A stretch of DNA of 37,026 nt from Deltaproteobacteria bacterium (GTDB lineage: Bacteria > Desulfobacterota > DSM-4660 > Desulfatiglandales > Desulfatiglandaceae). Below are positions 1-8,505 of the stretch, in pieces (within the stretch, counting starts at the first letter, position 1; every line of letters starts with the position of its first letter). The stretch is taken from contig JAIPDZ010000006.1 in assembly GCA_021737425.1 (NCBI GenBank), positions 1 to 37,026 on the forward strand. Direction: 5' to 3'. The notes beneath the pieces were generated by a model, which made no database searches, was not told the origin of the DNA, and was given only the letters and a program-made list of their open reading frames with translations. The translations under genes were made by a program, and so were the position numbers.

Positions 1-1092
1 GAAAACGTATTTGACTTCAGCCTGGGCAATCCCAATCTGGAGCCCCCCCAAGTATTCAATGACGTGCTGGAACGATTAGTCAAGGATCGGACACCGGGTC
101 AGCACGCCTACATGTCCAATGCGGGGTTTGTGGAGACCCGGGAGGCAGTGGCCGATTATCTCAATTCGGTCAACCCGGTCCGTGCCACCGCCGATGATAT
201 CGTGATGACCGTGGGGGCGGGCGGCGGACTCAATGTGGTCCTCAAAACCATCCTGAATCCCGGAGAAGAGGTCCTCATCCCCAAGCCCTACTTTGTGGAA
301 TACAACTTCTACCTCGATAACCATCAGGCCGTTCCCAGCCTGGTCGACACCCGGCCCGACTTTTCGTTTGATTTTGAGGCCCTTGAACAGGCCGTTACCA
401 AAAAGACCAGGGCCATGCTCATCAATTCCCCCAACAACCCCACGGGCAAGGTATACACCATAGATGAATTGGAGAAGCTGGGCCAATTTCTCTCCCGGCA
501 CAGCGAGAAATTCGGGCAACCCATTTATTTGATCTCGGACGAACCGTATCGCAAAATCGTATATGACGGCATTACCGTACCCGGCATCTTCGGGGTGTAC
601 AATGAATCGTTTATCGTCACCTCCTTCTCCAAGGACCTCTCCCTGCCCGGAGAGCGTATCGGTTATGCGGCCGCACACCCGGATATCTCGGACAAAGCCA
701 TGGTAATGTCCGGCATGGTCCTGTGCAACCGTATCTTGGGATATGTCAATGCCCCGGCCCTCATGCAGCGGGCCATTACCCCCCTTCTGTATGAAAGCGT
801 GGATATCTCCGTCTATCAGAAAAAACGGGACCGGTTGTGCGAGGGCCTTGAGGCCCTGGGATATGAGGTCCAAAAACCCCAAGGGGCCTTTTACCTGTTT
901 CCCAGAACCCCCATGGAGGATGATATCGCCTTTGTGAATCTGCTTCAGAATGAAAATGTTCTCACCGTGCCGGGGAGCGGTTTCGGCGGGCCCGGGCACT
1001 TCAGGATCGCCTACTGTGTGTCCGACCAGGTGATTGAGAAATCCCTTCCCGGCTTTGAACGGGCCATGAAAAAGGCCTTGGCCCAAGGGTAG
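1..1092 (+). CDS. PLP-dependent aminotransferase, class I/II (5' end missing)
   Basis: Cytoplasmic pyridoxal-phosphate enzyme that would move an amino group between an amino acid and a 2-oxo acid. The reading frame is open from base 1, so the true start lies left of the window; 363 codons are visible. Family motifs are SLGNPN near the start, NSPNNPTG in the middle, SDEPYR (the Asp that binds the PLP ring nitrogen), and SFSKDLSLPGERIGY, whose Lys (visible residue 211, codon 631-633) should hold the cofactor. The fold is class I, but the substrate cannot be read from sequence; aspartate or aromatic aminotransferase are both possible. It ends 13 bases before the ferredoxin gene, so the two are probably co-transcribed. 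Confidence 0.9.
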   Translation, partial: ENVFDFSLGNPNLEPPQVFNDVLERLVKDRTPGQHAYMSNAGFVETREAVADYLNSVNPVRATADDIVMTVGAGGGLNVVLKTILNPGEEVLIPKPYFVEYNFYLDNHQAVPSLVDTRPDFSFDFEALEQAVTKKTRAMLINSPNNPTGKVYTIDELEKLGQFLSRHSEKFGQPIYLISDEPYRKIVYDGITVPGIFGVYNESFIVTSFSKDLSLPGERIGYAAAHPDISDKAMVMSGMVLCNRILGYVNAPALMQRAITPLLYESVDISVYQKKRDRLCEGLEALGYEVQKPQGAFYLFPRTPMEDDIAFVNLLQNENVLTVPGSGFGGPGHFRIAYCVSDQVIEKSLPGFERAMKKALAQG

Positions 1093-1105
1093 GAGCGAAG
1101 CCCTC

Positions 1106-1531
1106 ATGTATAAAAAGACGCTTTCTCTCAGGTTCCCCAAAAAGATGGTGGACGAACCCATAGCGGTGAATCTGGTCAAAAAATTCGATCTCTCCTTCAA
1201 CATCCTCAAGGCCACCATCTATCCCAGAAAAGAAGGCTTTATGGTACTGGAGTTGTCCGGGCACAAAAAGAACTTCCAGCGGGGGGTCCGGTATCTCAAA
1301 ACCATCGGGATCAAGGTGGAAAGCATCGGGCAGGATATCAAACGAAACGAAGAGCTCTGCTTTCACTGCGGGGCCTGCACCGCGGTCTGCGCCACCGGGG
1401 CCCTTCACATCAAAAGACCGGAGATGACGGTTGAATTTGACAAGGAGCGGTGCAGCGCCTGCGAATGGTGTGTTGCCGCGTGCCCGGCCAGGGCCATGGA
1501 GGTCCGGTTCAATCGGACCCTCCTGGATTGA
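1106..1531 (+). CDS. NIL-domain 2x[4Fe-4S] ferredoxin
   Basis: A 141-residue soluble protein. The N-terminal ~75 residues resemble the NIL domain, otherwise found at the C-terminus of methionine ABC importers. The C-terminal half is a bacterial ferredoxin with cysteines at 85, 88, 91, 95 (CFHCGACTAVC) and 116, 119, 122, 126 (CSACEWCVAAC), enough for two [4Fe-4S] clusters. NIL-ferredoxins in anaerobes are linked by family knowledge to sulfur or homocysteine metabolism. Here it lies between an aminotransferase and mnmA, with only 5 bases to the mnmA ATG, so an electron or sulfur role in tRNA thiolation is a possible inference. Confidence 0.9.
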   Translation: MYKKTLSLRFPKKMVDEPIAVNLVKKFDLSFNILKATIYPRKEGFMVLELSGHKKNFQRGVRYLKTIGIKVESIGQDIKRNEELCFHCGACTAVCATGALHIKRPEMTVEFDKERCSACEWCVAACPARAMEVRFNRTLLD

Positions 1532-1536
1532 AGCCC

Positions 1537-2625
1537 ATGGGAAGGGGTCCATCCGGGATTGTGGTTGCGCTCAGTGGGGGGGTGGACAGCGCCCTGGCCG
1601 CAGCCTTGCTGAAGGCAAGAGGCTGGGAGGTGTTCGGAATCCATTTGCGACTTCCGGCCCCTGGCGCTGAAACCGAATCAAGGGCCCGCAGTGTCAGACA
1701 AATCGCCAGACACCTCGATATAGCCTTGGACGTCATTGATGTTCAAATGGCGTTCGAGCAGATCATTATCGATCCCTTTGTCCAGTCCTACCTCAACGGG
1801 TTAACCCCCAATCCCTGTGTGCGGTGCAATGCCCGCGTCAAATTCGAGTATATGAGGCGGTTTGCGGAACAAAAGGGGATTCCTTTCTTAGGGACCGGCC
1901 ATTATGCAAGACTCCGAAAGCAGGCAGAGGATGAAACCATACACCTTTTACGGGGCCTGGATCCCAAAAAGGATCAGTCCTATTTTCTGCACCGCCTGCG
2001 CGGGGACATACTGGAACGGACGGTGTTTCCCCTGGGCCATATGACCAAGGCGGCGGTCAAAAAAATGGCTGCAGAAACGGACCTCCCCTGTGAGCCGGGC
2101 ATGGAAAGCCAGGAGATCTGTTTCATCCCGGATATGGATTACCGGCATTTCGTCCAGCGACGGAAAGGGGTTGTGGTGGGACAAGGAGGGCTGATTAAAG
2201 ACACCCAGGGAAAAGTCCTGGGAGAACATAACGGCATATACCACTACACCATCGGACAGCGACACGGGTTGAAAATCGCCTCCTCGCGGCCCTATTACGT
2301 TCAGAAGATCGATCCGAAAACCCATGAAGTGATTGTGGGGAGAAGAGAGGAAATCTACACCACCATTGTGAAGGCAACCCGGTTTCGCTGGATCGGAAGG
2401 CCCTTATCCGGACAGATTCGGGGGATATGGGCACAGATCCGTTACCGCCATACCCCGGCCCAGGGCGTCTTAGAAGTGCTGTCTTCACAAGACGTGCGCT
2501 TTACCTTTCATACCCCCCAGTGGGCCGTCACCCCGGGCCAGGCCCTGGTATGCTACCAGGGAGACCGGGTCATCGGGGGCGGGTGGATCGCCGGGTCATC
2601 CGCTACGGCTGAACCCATGGTCTGA
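1537..2625 (+). CDS. mnmA: tRNA-specific 2-thiouridylase MnmA
   Basis: Cytoplasmic enzyme that adenylates U34 of Glu, Gln and Lys tRNAs and replaces its 2-oxygen with sulfur. The ATP-pyrophosphatase loop is SGGVDSALAA (residues 13-22). The two family cysteines are present: Cys97 in NPCVRCNARVKF and Cys195 in ESQEICFIPD. The C-terminal region contains the HYTIGQRHGL stretch usual for MnmA. Length (362 aa) is normal. I chose ATG 1537 because the frame upstream overlaps the ferredoxin and has no conserved sequence; TTG 1528 is an in-frame alternative. The ribosome binding site is weak, so translation may be coupled to the ferredoxin gene. Confidence 0.95.
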   Translation: MGRGPSGIVVALSGGVDSALAAALLKARGWEVFGIHLRLPAPGAETESRARSVRQIARHLDIALDVIDVQMAFEQIIIDPFVQSYLNGLTPNPCVRCNARVKFEYMRRFAEQKGIPFLGTGHYARLRKQAEDETIHLLRGLDPKKDQSYFLHRLRGDILERTVFPLGHMTKAAVKKMAAETDLPCEPGMESQEICFIPDMDYRHFVQRRKGVVVGQGGLIKDTQGKVLGEHNGIYHYTIGQRHGLKIASSRPYYVQKIDPKTHEVIVGRREEIYTTIVKATRFRWIGRPLSGQIRGIWAQIRYRHTPAQGVLEVLSSQDVRFTFHTPQWAVTPGQALVCYQGDRVIGGGWIAGSSATAEPMV

Positions 2626-2638
2626 AGTATAGGCGCGT

Positions 2639-3964
2639 ATGGCGTTTTCTTTTACCATCATCACCCTGGGCTGCAAGGTCAACCAGTACGAATCCGCCTG
2701 GCTGGATCAAACCCTGCGTCAAGCCGGCGGGACCCCTTCAGAAGCGGGAGCGCTTAGTGACGTGGTCATTGTCAACACCTGCATTGTGACCCAGCGGGCC
2801 TCCCACCAATCCAGACAGGCCATCCGCAAGGCCATCAGGGAAAACAAGAACGCCACCATTGCGGCCATCGGCTGTTACGCCCAGGCATTTCCTGAGGAGC
2901 TTACCGCCATTCAGGGGGTCCACCTCATTGCAGACAACCGCACCAAGGGCCAAGTTCCCCGCATGTTGCTCAACGGCATTTCAAAACAGCAACAAGTCCT
3001 ATCCCTGAAACCCTTTGAACCCCATACCCCCTTTGATTTTCTCAGAATCAGCACTTTTCCGAGCAGGGCCCGGGCCTATCTCAAGATTCAGGACGGGTGC
3101 CAATCTTTCTGCAGTTACTGCATTGTCCCCCATACCCGAGGGCCTTATCGGAGTCTGGCCCCTGAAGCGGTCATCTCCGTACTGCACGACCTCTCGGCCC
3201 AGGGATTCAAGGAAGTGGTGCTCACCGGGGTACACCTTGGAAAATACGGCGTGGATCTCAAAGGGGAGATTCATCTAACCGCCCTTCTCGAAGCGGTGGG
3301 AAAAGCCCGCTTACCATTGCGCATCCGATTAAGCTCCCTTGAGCCCAATGAACTGGACAGGGGGCTGATTGAACGGATGGCCCATGAACCGTGGCTGTGC
3401 AGACATTTTCATATTCCCCTGCAGAGCGGCGACGACCGCATCCTAAGACGAATGAACCGTGGTTTCACCCGGGCTGCCTTTGCCCGGCTCATTGAAACCA
3501 TCCACGCCGAGAGCCCCTCGGCCGCCATCGGCGTGGACGTGATGGCCGGGTTTCCCGGAGAAGATGAACCCGCCCACCAGAACACCTATACCCTGCTCAG
3601 GGATCTGCCCATCTCCTACCTCCATGTCTTTCCTTTCTCGCCCAGGCCCGGCACACCGGCCGCATCATTTTCGGATCCGGTGGATCCCAAAACCATCAAA
3701 ATGAGGGCCGCGCAATTGCGGGAACTGGGACAGGGAAAAAGGCTTCTTTTTTACAATAGCTGCCTGGCGCAACGCTTTGACGTGTTGACCGAGACCTGGC
3801 ATAATGCTCAGGAGAAATTGATCAGAGGCACCAGCGACAACTATCTTCCGGTCATTTTTTCCTCTGAGGGCATACACCCGGGCAGCATCATTCCCGTACA
3901 TATCGACCGTGTCCGGGAGAACGGGGTGAGCGGTCATGTGCACCGGGAAGGGGTCCCCTGGTAG
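2639..3964 (+). CDS. mtaB: tRNA t6A37 methylthiotransferase MtaB
   Basis: Radical SAM methylthiotransferase that converts t6A37 to ms2t6A in ANN-decoding tRNAs. The N-terminal UPF0004 domain has cluster cysteines at LGCKVNQYES (Cys12), NTCIV and GCYAQ. The radical SAM CxxxCxxC motif is DGCQSFCSYC (Cys154, 158, 161). The C-terminal ~65 residues fit a TRAM-like RNA-binding domain. LGCKVNQYES is typical of MtaB rather than MiaB or RimO. Length (441 aa) is normal. It starts 13 bases after mnmA, so two tRNA sulfur-insertion enzymes sit in one transcription unit. I see no convincing terminator in the 135 bases before the next gene. Confidence 0.95.
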   Translation: MAFSFTIITLGCKVNQYESAWLDQTLRQAGGTPSEAGALSDVVIVNTCIVTQRASHQSRQAIRKAIRENKNATIAAIGCYAQAFPEELTAIQGVHLIADNRTKGQVPRMLLNGISKQQQVLSLKPFEPHTPFDFLRISTFPSRARAYLKIQDGCQSFCSYCIVPHTRGPYRSLAPEAVISVLHDLSAQGFKEVVLTGVHLGKYGVDLKGEIHLTALLEAVGKARLPLRIRLSSLEPNELDRGLIERMAHEPWLCRHFHIPLQSGDDRILRRMNRGFTRAAFARLIETIHAESPSAAIGVDVMAGFPGEDEPAHQNTYTLLRDLPISYLHVFPFSPRPGTPAASFSDPVDPKTIKMRAAQLRELGQGKRLLFYNSCLAQRFDVLTETWHNAQEKLIRGTSDNYLPVIFSSEGIHPGSIIPVHIDRVRENGVSGHVHREGVPW

Positions 3965-4099
3965 GCCTTATTTTTTGAGTGAGCCCTTAGAGGGGCCTGT
4001 GCCCTTATCTCAAAACCCCAAAGACTTTAATTCCCTGTTGAACATTACGAGGCCATGGATGCACCTTTTACCCGGTGCACCCCATAAGGAGGGCGCCGA

Positions 4100-4984
4100 A
4101 TGAAAACGGAACTGGAGCGATGGCAACAACTTGGCAATGAGGTCATGGCCTACGGACAGGACCTGATCCAGGCCATGATCATCCTGGTGGGGGGACTGAT
4201 TCTGATCCGGCTTCTGTTCAGATACCTCAGGCCCCGGCTCAAGCGGATCATCCCGCGGGAGTCCGTGGTGTCCATGATCACCCATGGCGTCTCCGTTATC
4301 CTCCTGTTCCTGGTGGTGACGGCCGCCCTGCACCATGCGGGCATGCGGGAGGCGGTGGTGTTCCGGGTGCTGGCCCTGATCGCCATAGGGGTGGTGGGCG
4401 TCATCGTCCTGTTTCGTCCCCTGCTGCCCAGCCTCCCGTTCAAGGTGGGCAATACGGTGGAGGCCGGCGGCCTTTTGGGTCGGGTGGAAGCCACCACCGC
4501 CCTCAATACCCGGCTGCGGACCTTTGACGGCAAAACCGTGTTTATCCCCAACCGGATGATTCTGAACGAAACCGTGGTCAATTTTCATTTCACCCCCACC
4601 CGTCAGATACGCATTGCCGTTACCATTACCTATGACGCGGATCTTATTCAGGCCAAAACCATCCTGACTGCGATTTTGGCCCGAGACCCGCGTGTTTTGG
4701 ATAAACCTGCGGCCAGGGTGTTTGTGCTGAACCTGACCGAAGACGGGGTGGAGATCGCGGTGCGGCCTTGGGTGAAAAACGCCGACTACTGGCGGACCCG
4801 CTGCGATCTCCTGGAAATCATCAAACTCCGCCTGGACCAAGAGGGCATTCCCTTTGCCTCCCCCAGACGCAGGGTCCATCTTCATGAAAGCGCCCTTGAA
4901 GGGGCTCCCGCCGGAAAGGCGCCTCCTCCCCAAGGGCCGGAAATGAACCCGTCCACCCCCATCAGAAAAGGAGAAACCGCATGA
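4100..4984 (+). CDS. MscS-family mechanosensitive ion channel
   Basis: Inner-membrane channel of the small-conductance mechanosensitive family, expected to release osmolytes when membrane tension rises. Three hydrophobic segments lie at about residues 20-43, 57-78 and 90-113; the last, glycine- and alanine-rich, should line the pore. The soluble MscS domain follows, with FKVGNTVEAGG and TFDGKTVFIPNRMIL, which correspond to the beta domain of the family. Length (294 aa) is close to E. coli MscS. The proline- and charge-rich tail after ~270 looks disordered. Its stop overlaps the next start in an ATGA (4981-4984), which indicates translational coupling. Confidence 0.92.
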   Translation: MKTELERWQQLGNEVMAYGQDLIQAMIILVGGLILIRLLFRYLRPRLKRIIPRESVVSMITHGVSVILLFLVVTAALHHAGMREAVVFRVLALIAIGVVGVIVLFRPLLPSLPFKVGNTVEAGGLLGRVEATTALNTRLRTFDGKTVFIPNRMILNETVVNFHFTPTRQIRIAVTITYDADLIQAKTILTAILARDPRVLDKPAARVFVLNLTEDGVEIAVRPWVKNADYWRTRCDLLEIIKLRLDQEGIPFASPRRRVHLHESALEGAPAGKAPPPQGPEMNPSTPIRKGETA

Positions 4985-5313
4985 ACCTGAAGGAAGCCAT
5001 GCAGTTCATCGACCAGGGATGGAAAAGAAGACTGAAAGGGTTTCGGGTTCACTTTGAGAGGTGGGATGGGACCCAGTGGATCCCAGATCATTTTCCAGAC
5101 CCCGGATCCAAACCGATCACCTCCGAGGTATCCGCCTGGGAACTGGCCAGGCGATTTGCCCAGGCCACCCGGCCAGACCAAGATCCCATTGGGCCGGGAA
5201 ATACGGCCAATGTCCATGTGGTGGATGACCTGGGGAATCCCGTACTGTTCTACGGCACCCACGCGCCCCTGGGATTCAACAAAAAAAAGGATTTGCCCGG
5301 ATCTGCCGGATGA
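4981..5313 (+). CDS. Uncharacterised 110-residue protein coupled to the MscS channel
   Basis: I do not recognise this family. It is a soluble 110-residue protein without signal peptide or membrane segment, rich in Trp, Phe, Pro and charged residues, with the motif FRVHFERWDGTQWIPDHFPD in the first half and a likely beta-rich second half. The start ATG shares bases with the channel stop codon (ATGA overlap), which supports it as a real gene and suggests stoichiometric synthesis with the channel. A role as channel partner or osmotic accessory factor would be inference from position only. Confidence 0.75.
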   Translation: MNLKEAMQFIDQGWKRRLKGFRVHFERWDGTQWIPDHFPDPGSKPITSEVSAWELARRFAQATRPDQDPIGPGNTANVHVVDDLGNPVLFYGTHAPLGFNKKKDLPGSAG

Positions 5314-5478
5314 CCGGTGCCTTGACTTGAGCCTATGGAATCCAGTTGGGCCGACTCCCGGACCGAGGATCATTTTCCCTTGACCCTCGGGTTGGATTTC
5401 CCTATGGTCTTGGCCGTTGCCCCAAGAGGATCCCTTGATAAATCAATAAATCATTCAAACCAGGAAAGGATATTCGTT

Positions 5479-5880
5479 TTGAGCAAATCCATATCTGAAA
5501 AGACCCGGGACACCGCTGCCCTGTATTTTGACGGCGTGACGGATGAAAAACCGTATGACCTGTGGCGGGCATTTGACAAGGACCTGGCCAAGGACCTCTC
5601 TTTGTTTATTACGGGTCAGATGTATGCCCGGGAAAAGATCCCCCACAAGATCCGTCAACTGATCACCGTTGCGGCCCTGACCGCACTCTCCAGGCCGGAT
5701 GAGTTGAGACTGCATATTCATGCGGCCCTGAATGTGGGGTGCAAACCTCAGGAGATCGCGGAGGTGATTTTTCAGACGGCCGTTTACGCAGGGGTGCCTG
5801 CCACCAATGTGGCGCTAAAGGTCCTCAAAGGCGTTTTGGAAGAAAAGGGGCTGTGGCCGCTTGACGAATCAATGCCCTGA
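5479..5880 (+). CDS. Carboxymuconolactone decarboxylase / AhpD-like family protein
   Basis: Small all-helical protein of the carboxymuconolactone decarboxylase superfamily (133 aa with the chosen start). The C-terminal part HIHAALNVGCKPQEIAEV followed by FQTAVYAGVPATNVAL matches the PcaC-type signature. The AhpD CxxC pair is absent, so disulfide reductase activity is unlikely. The frame is open upstream to 5335, but that extension has no family-like sequence. I prefer TTG 5479, which is preceded by AGGAAAGG at good spacing and gives the usual length. The reaction is unknown; in anaerobes such proteins are often stand-alone and uncharacterised. No aromatic ring-cleavage genes lie nearby. Confidence 0.85.
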   Translation: MSKSISEKTRDTAALYFDGVTDEKPYDLWRAFDKDLAKDLSLFITGQMYAREKIPHKIRQLITVAALTALSRPDELRLHIHAALNVGCKPQEIAEVIFQTAVYAGVPATNVALKVLKGVLEEKGLWPLDESMP

Positions 5881-6006
5881 CCCCCTTTTGGCCTCCCCTT
5901 TCCGGTAATGTTCGGCCCCACACCACTGTAAACAGAACAGAAGAGAACCAAACCTGAAGCACAGACCGTGTCCCCGAATAGTTGAATAGCCCACGGTGGG
6001 GTGTCC

Positions 6007-7656
6007 ATGGAAACAGAATCGGCTGAGATAAAACGGATTCTTCTTTTATATACGGACAGGTACTATTTTGTAAAACAGGTCTACCCGTTCGGCCTCGATG
6101 TGATTGCCGGGGTTCTGCGCCGGCACGGATACCATGTGGACATCGGATATCCATTCCTGCCCGAGCCGGATGTTGAAACCAATCTGAGGCATCTCCTGAC
6201 CTTTTCCAGACCCCAGCTTGTGGGACTGGGGATCCGCAATCTGGATACCTGTATGTCATGTGAACCCTACGGAGATTTCGGGAACCAGGCATACCACACA
6301 TTCTACTTTCTGCCGGAGATTCAACAGATTGCAGAGACGCTCAAAAGGGCGGCCCCGAACGTTCCCATCATTGCCGGCGGAGGGGCATTCACTGTTTCAC
6401 CTGAAGCCATTTTACGTGCCCTCGACATCCAGTACGGGATAATCGGCGAGGGCGAGAAGGCCCTTTTGCGGTTCCTGAAGGCCTACCCGGACCAGGACCA
6501 GGTGCGCACCATCCCCGGCCTTGCCCATTTGCATAACAGGGGTTGTGTCGTCAATGAGCGGGAACCGTACCGATTTGAAACAGGGACTTGGGCCCTGTCC
6601 AGGGATAAACAGTTCGCTTATGCCTTTGAGTCCACAGGTCTCCCGGTCCGGGTCAAAAGGGGGTGCAACCAACAATGCAGCTATTGTGTGGAGCCCATCA
6701 TCGAGGGGCGGGAATTTGTCTTTAGAGAGATAGAAGATGTCATCAGGGAACTGGAGTATATCGCTCAAGCCCATGAAGAGGTGCGGACCCTCTTCTTTGT
6801 GGATACCGAATTCAACCTGCCTGATTTGACCTATTGCACCCGACTGATCCATGGCATCATGGAGAAAGGGCTGCATGAACGGTTCGGGTTTACTTCACAA
6901 TTCCTTCCCAAGCCCTTTGGGCCCGGGTTTGCGGCCCTCTTGGCTGAGGCCGGGGTTTCCCTTATTCTGACAGCCGATAGTTTTTCCGACCCGGTCCTCA
7001 AGAAGAATCAGATCGCTTACCAAGAAAAGGACATCATAGACGTCCTGGAACTGTGCGACAGGCACCGGATAGCGTGTACGGTCTCCATGATCTTCGGCCT
7101 GCCCGGGGAAACCGTTGACACCCTGGATCATTCCCTGAACCGCATGAAGGCCTATCCGCCCGATTTTTGGAGACGGTATGAATACACAGTGGGCGGCAGG
7201 ATCTATGAGGGCACACCCCTGTGCCGATGGGTGGAGAAGGGCGGGGGAGAACCCCACCTGTATGGAGAGCGATCCCCGGGGTATATAAAGCCCTACTATT
7301 TCTGCAGCCCTGAGGCCCCGTTGGCACTGAACACCATTATCGAACGTGAACTCGGGTACGGGATTGCCCATGACAATCCCTTTGCGGACCACAAGAGCGG
7401 GGCCCTTGCGCTGGCGTTCAGGACGGATCAGGGAGCGTATGACGCAGCAGTATCAACGTTTCTCAACAGCCCCTTGCCCGTCTGCTCCCAGGGCTTTGAA
7501 TATTTATTCAGAAAATTGACCGGCGCCGGGCGGATCAGGGAGGCAAGGACCATCTGCGAACACCTGCTGAGGGCCTTGTCCACGGCTCAAACCGACCCCC
7601 GCTATCTGGAACAAATGGAACTTGTGCGGTTTTACATGGGATTGCTGGGTCCCTGA
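6007..7656 (+). CDS. B12-binding-type radical SAM protein
   Basis: A 549-residue soluble protein of the cobalamin-dependent radical SAM class. Residues ~1-145 form a Rossmann-like B12-binding domain (GVLRRHGYHVDIG, IAGGGAFTVSP, GIIGEGEKALLRFL); no DxHxxG His motif is seen, as is common in this class. The radical SAM motif is GCNQQCSYC (Cys220, 224, 227), followed by FVDTEFNLPD and FGLPGETVDTLDHS of the barrel. Substrate is unknown; methylation or another radical alkyl transfer is the class expectation. ATG 6007 was chosen over GTG 6001 because GGTGGGG lies just upstream. It ends one base before convergent fdhE. Confidence 0.88.
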   Translation: METESAEIKRILLLYTDRYYFVKQVYPFGLDVIAGVLRRHGYHVDIGYPFLPEPDVETNLRHLLTFSRPQLVGLGIRNLDTCMSCEPYGDFGNQAYHTFYFLPEIQQIAETLKRAAPNVPIIAGGGAFTVSPEAILRALDIQYGIIGEGEKALLRFLKAYPDQDQVRTIPGLAHLHNRGCVVNEREPYRFETGTWALSRDKQFAYAFESTGLPVRVKRGCNQQCSYCVEPIIEGREFVFREIEDVIRELEYIAQAHEEVRTLFFVDTEFNLPDLTYCTRLIHGIMEKGLHERFGFTSQFLPKPFGPGFAALLAEAGVSLILTADSFSDPVLKKNQIAYQEKDIIDVLELCDRHRIACTVSMIFGLPGETVDTLDHSLNRMKAYPPDFWRRYEYTVGGRIYEGTPLCRWVEKGGGEPHLYGERSPGYIKPYYFCSPEAPLALNTIIERELGYGIAHDNPFADHKSGALALAFRTDQGAYDAAVSTFLNSPLPVCSQGFEYLFRKLTGAGRIREARTICEHLLRALSTAQTDPRYLEQMELVRFYMGLLGP

Positions 7657-7657
7657 G

Positions 7658-8488
7658 TTATGATTTAAAGCCCTGTTCACTGGCCAGCAAATCCAGATGC
7701 AGAGTAGCCAACCCCTCCAGTTCAAGGGGGGCCACTTCCTCCAGCACCCGCTTGTCCACGGTCTTGAGATAGCGTGAACATGCGTGGCAGAAATAGACTC
7801 GAAACCCCTCCTCTGCCTCCGACTCAAAATAGCCAAGACTTTTCTGATCTTCGTTATTGCAAAAGGGGCATTTGATCCTGGTGAACCGCCACTCCTCCCC
7901 GCAAAATCCGCAGTGCAGGTATCGCTCTCCGGTTTTACCGAGACAGGCCATGTCCGGTTGAGATCCGCAAAAGGGACAGTAACCGAAATCCCATCCCGTC
8001 CGCGGTATCCGATCACCGACCCTATCCCGCAAGGCCTGAATCGAGGGCCGAAGGGCCGTTTCTCCCAAAAAGCGGAGGGTTGCGGATTCCAGATCCACAG
8101 AACCGGCCATCCGGCCCTGTGCCGCCTCATCTTGGTTCAAAATCGCTGCAAACAGATCCCGGGCCCAATCCGGTTCAGTGTCCATGCGCTTTAAGGCCTG
8201 GTTCAGACCGGCGGCATCTTTGCGGTCAAGGGAGGCCAAGTGCGCTAAAAATCGCCTCATCAGGTGGGTTGCCGTCTCCAGATCCAGGGGCAAATCCCCT
8301 CTCGAAAAAAGCGGGAAGCCTTCCTCTGTCTTGACGGTATTGAGCCGGTCATCAATCCTTGTGGAAATGACGCCAGGCTCTGCCTCGATCATCAGATTCA
8401 CAAGGCCCCGGTAGGCCTCCATGGCTTCTTTGGTCATAGGCCGTTGTCTCTGCAGACGATCAATATGGTGCAATAATGCCTCGGTCAT
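7658..8488 (-). CDS. fdhE: Formate dehydrogenase accessory protein FdhE
   Basis: Cytoplasmic, rubredoxin-like iron-binding factor needed for maturation of exported formate dehydrogenases; it interacts with the catalytic subunit before Tat export. The 276-residue protein has a helical N-terminal half and a C-terminal zinc-ribbon/rubredoxin-like half with cysteine pairs in YCPFCGSQP, LHCGFCGEEW, IKCPFCNNED and YFCHACSRYLK. This pattern of four CxxC pairs is diagnostic. It is the last gene of the minus-strand set, 17 bases after the peroxiredoxin gene, and separated from fdhAB by two redox proteins and a stem-loop, so it may be transcribed independently of its target. Confidence 0.95.
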   Translation of the reverse strand: MTEALLHHIDRLQRQRPMTKEAMEAYRGLVNLMIEAEPGVISTRIDDRLNTVKTEEGFPLFSRGDLPLDLETATHLMRRFLAHLASLDRKDAAGLNQALKRMDTEPDWARDLFAAILNQDEAAQGRMAGSVDLESATLRFLGETALRPSIQALRDRVGDRIPRTGWDFGYCPFCGSQPDMACLGKTGERYLHCGFCGEEWRFTRIKCPFCNNEDQKSLGYFESEAEEGFRVYFCHACSRYLKTVDKRVLEEVAPLELEGLATLHLDLLASEQGFKS

Positions 8489-8505
8489 TCTCTTCTCGTT
8501 CCTTT

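Noticed and set aside
76-1218. Long antisense open frame opposite the aminotransferase (and similar long frames opposite fdhA, etfBA and others)
   Set aside because: The translated sequences have no recognisable domain and arise from high GC codon bias of the sense gene.
5335-5478. N-terminal extension of the carboxymuconolactone decarboxylase-like protein
   Set aside because: The 48 extra residues are not family-like, and a good ribosome binding site lies before TTG 5479.
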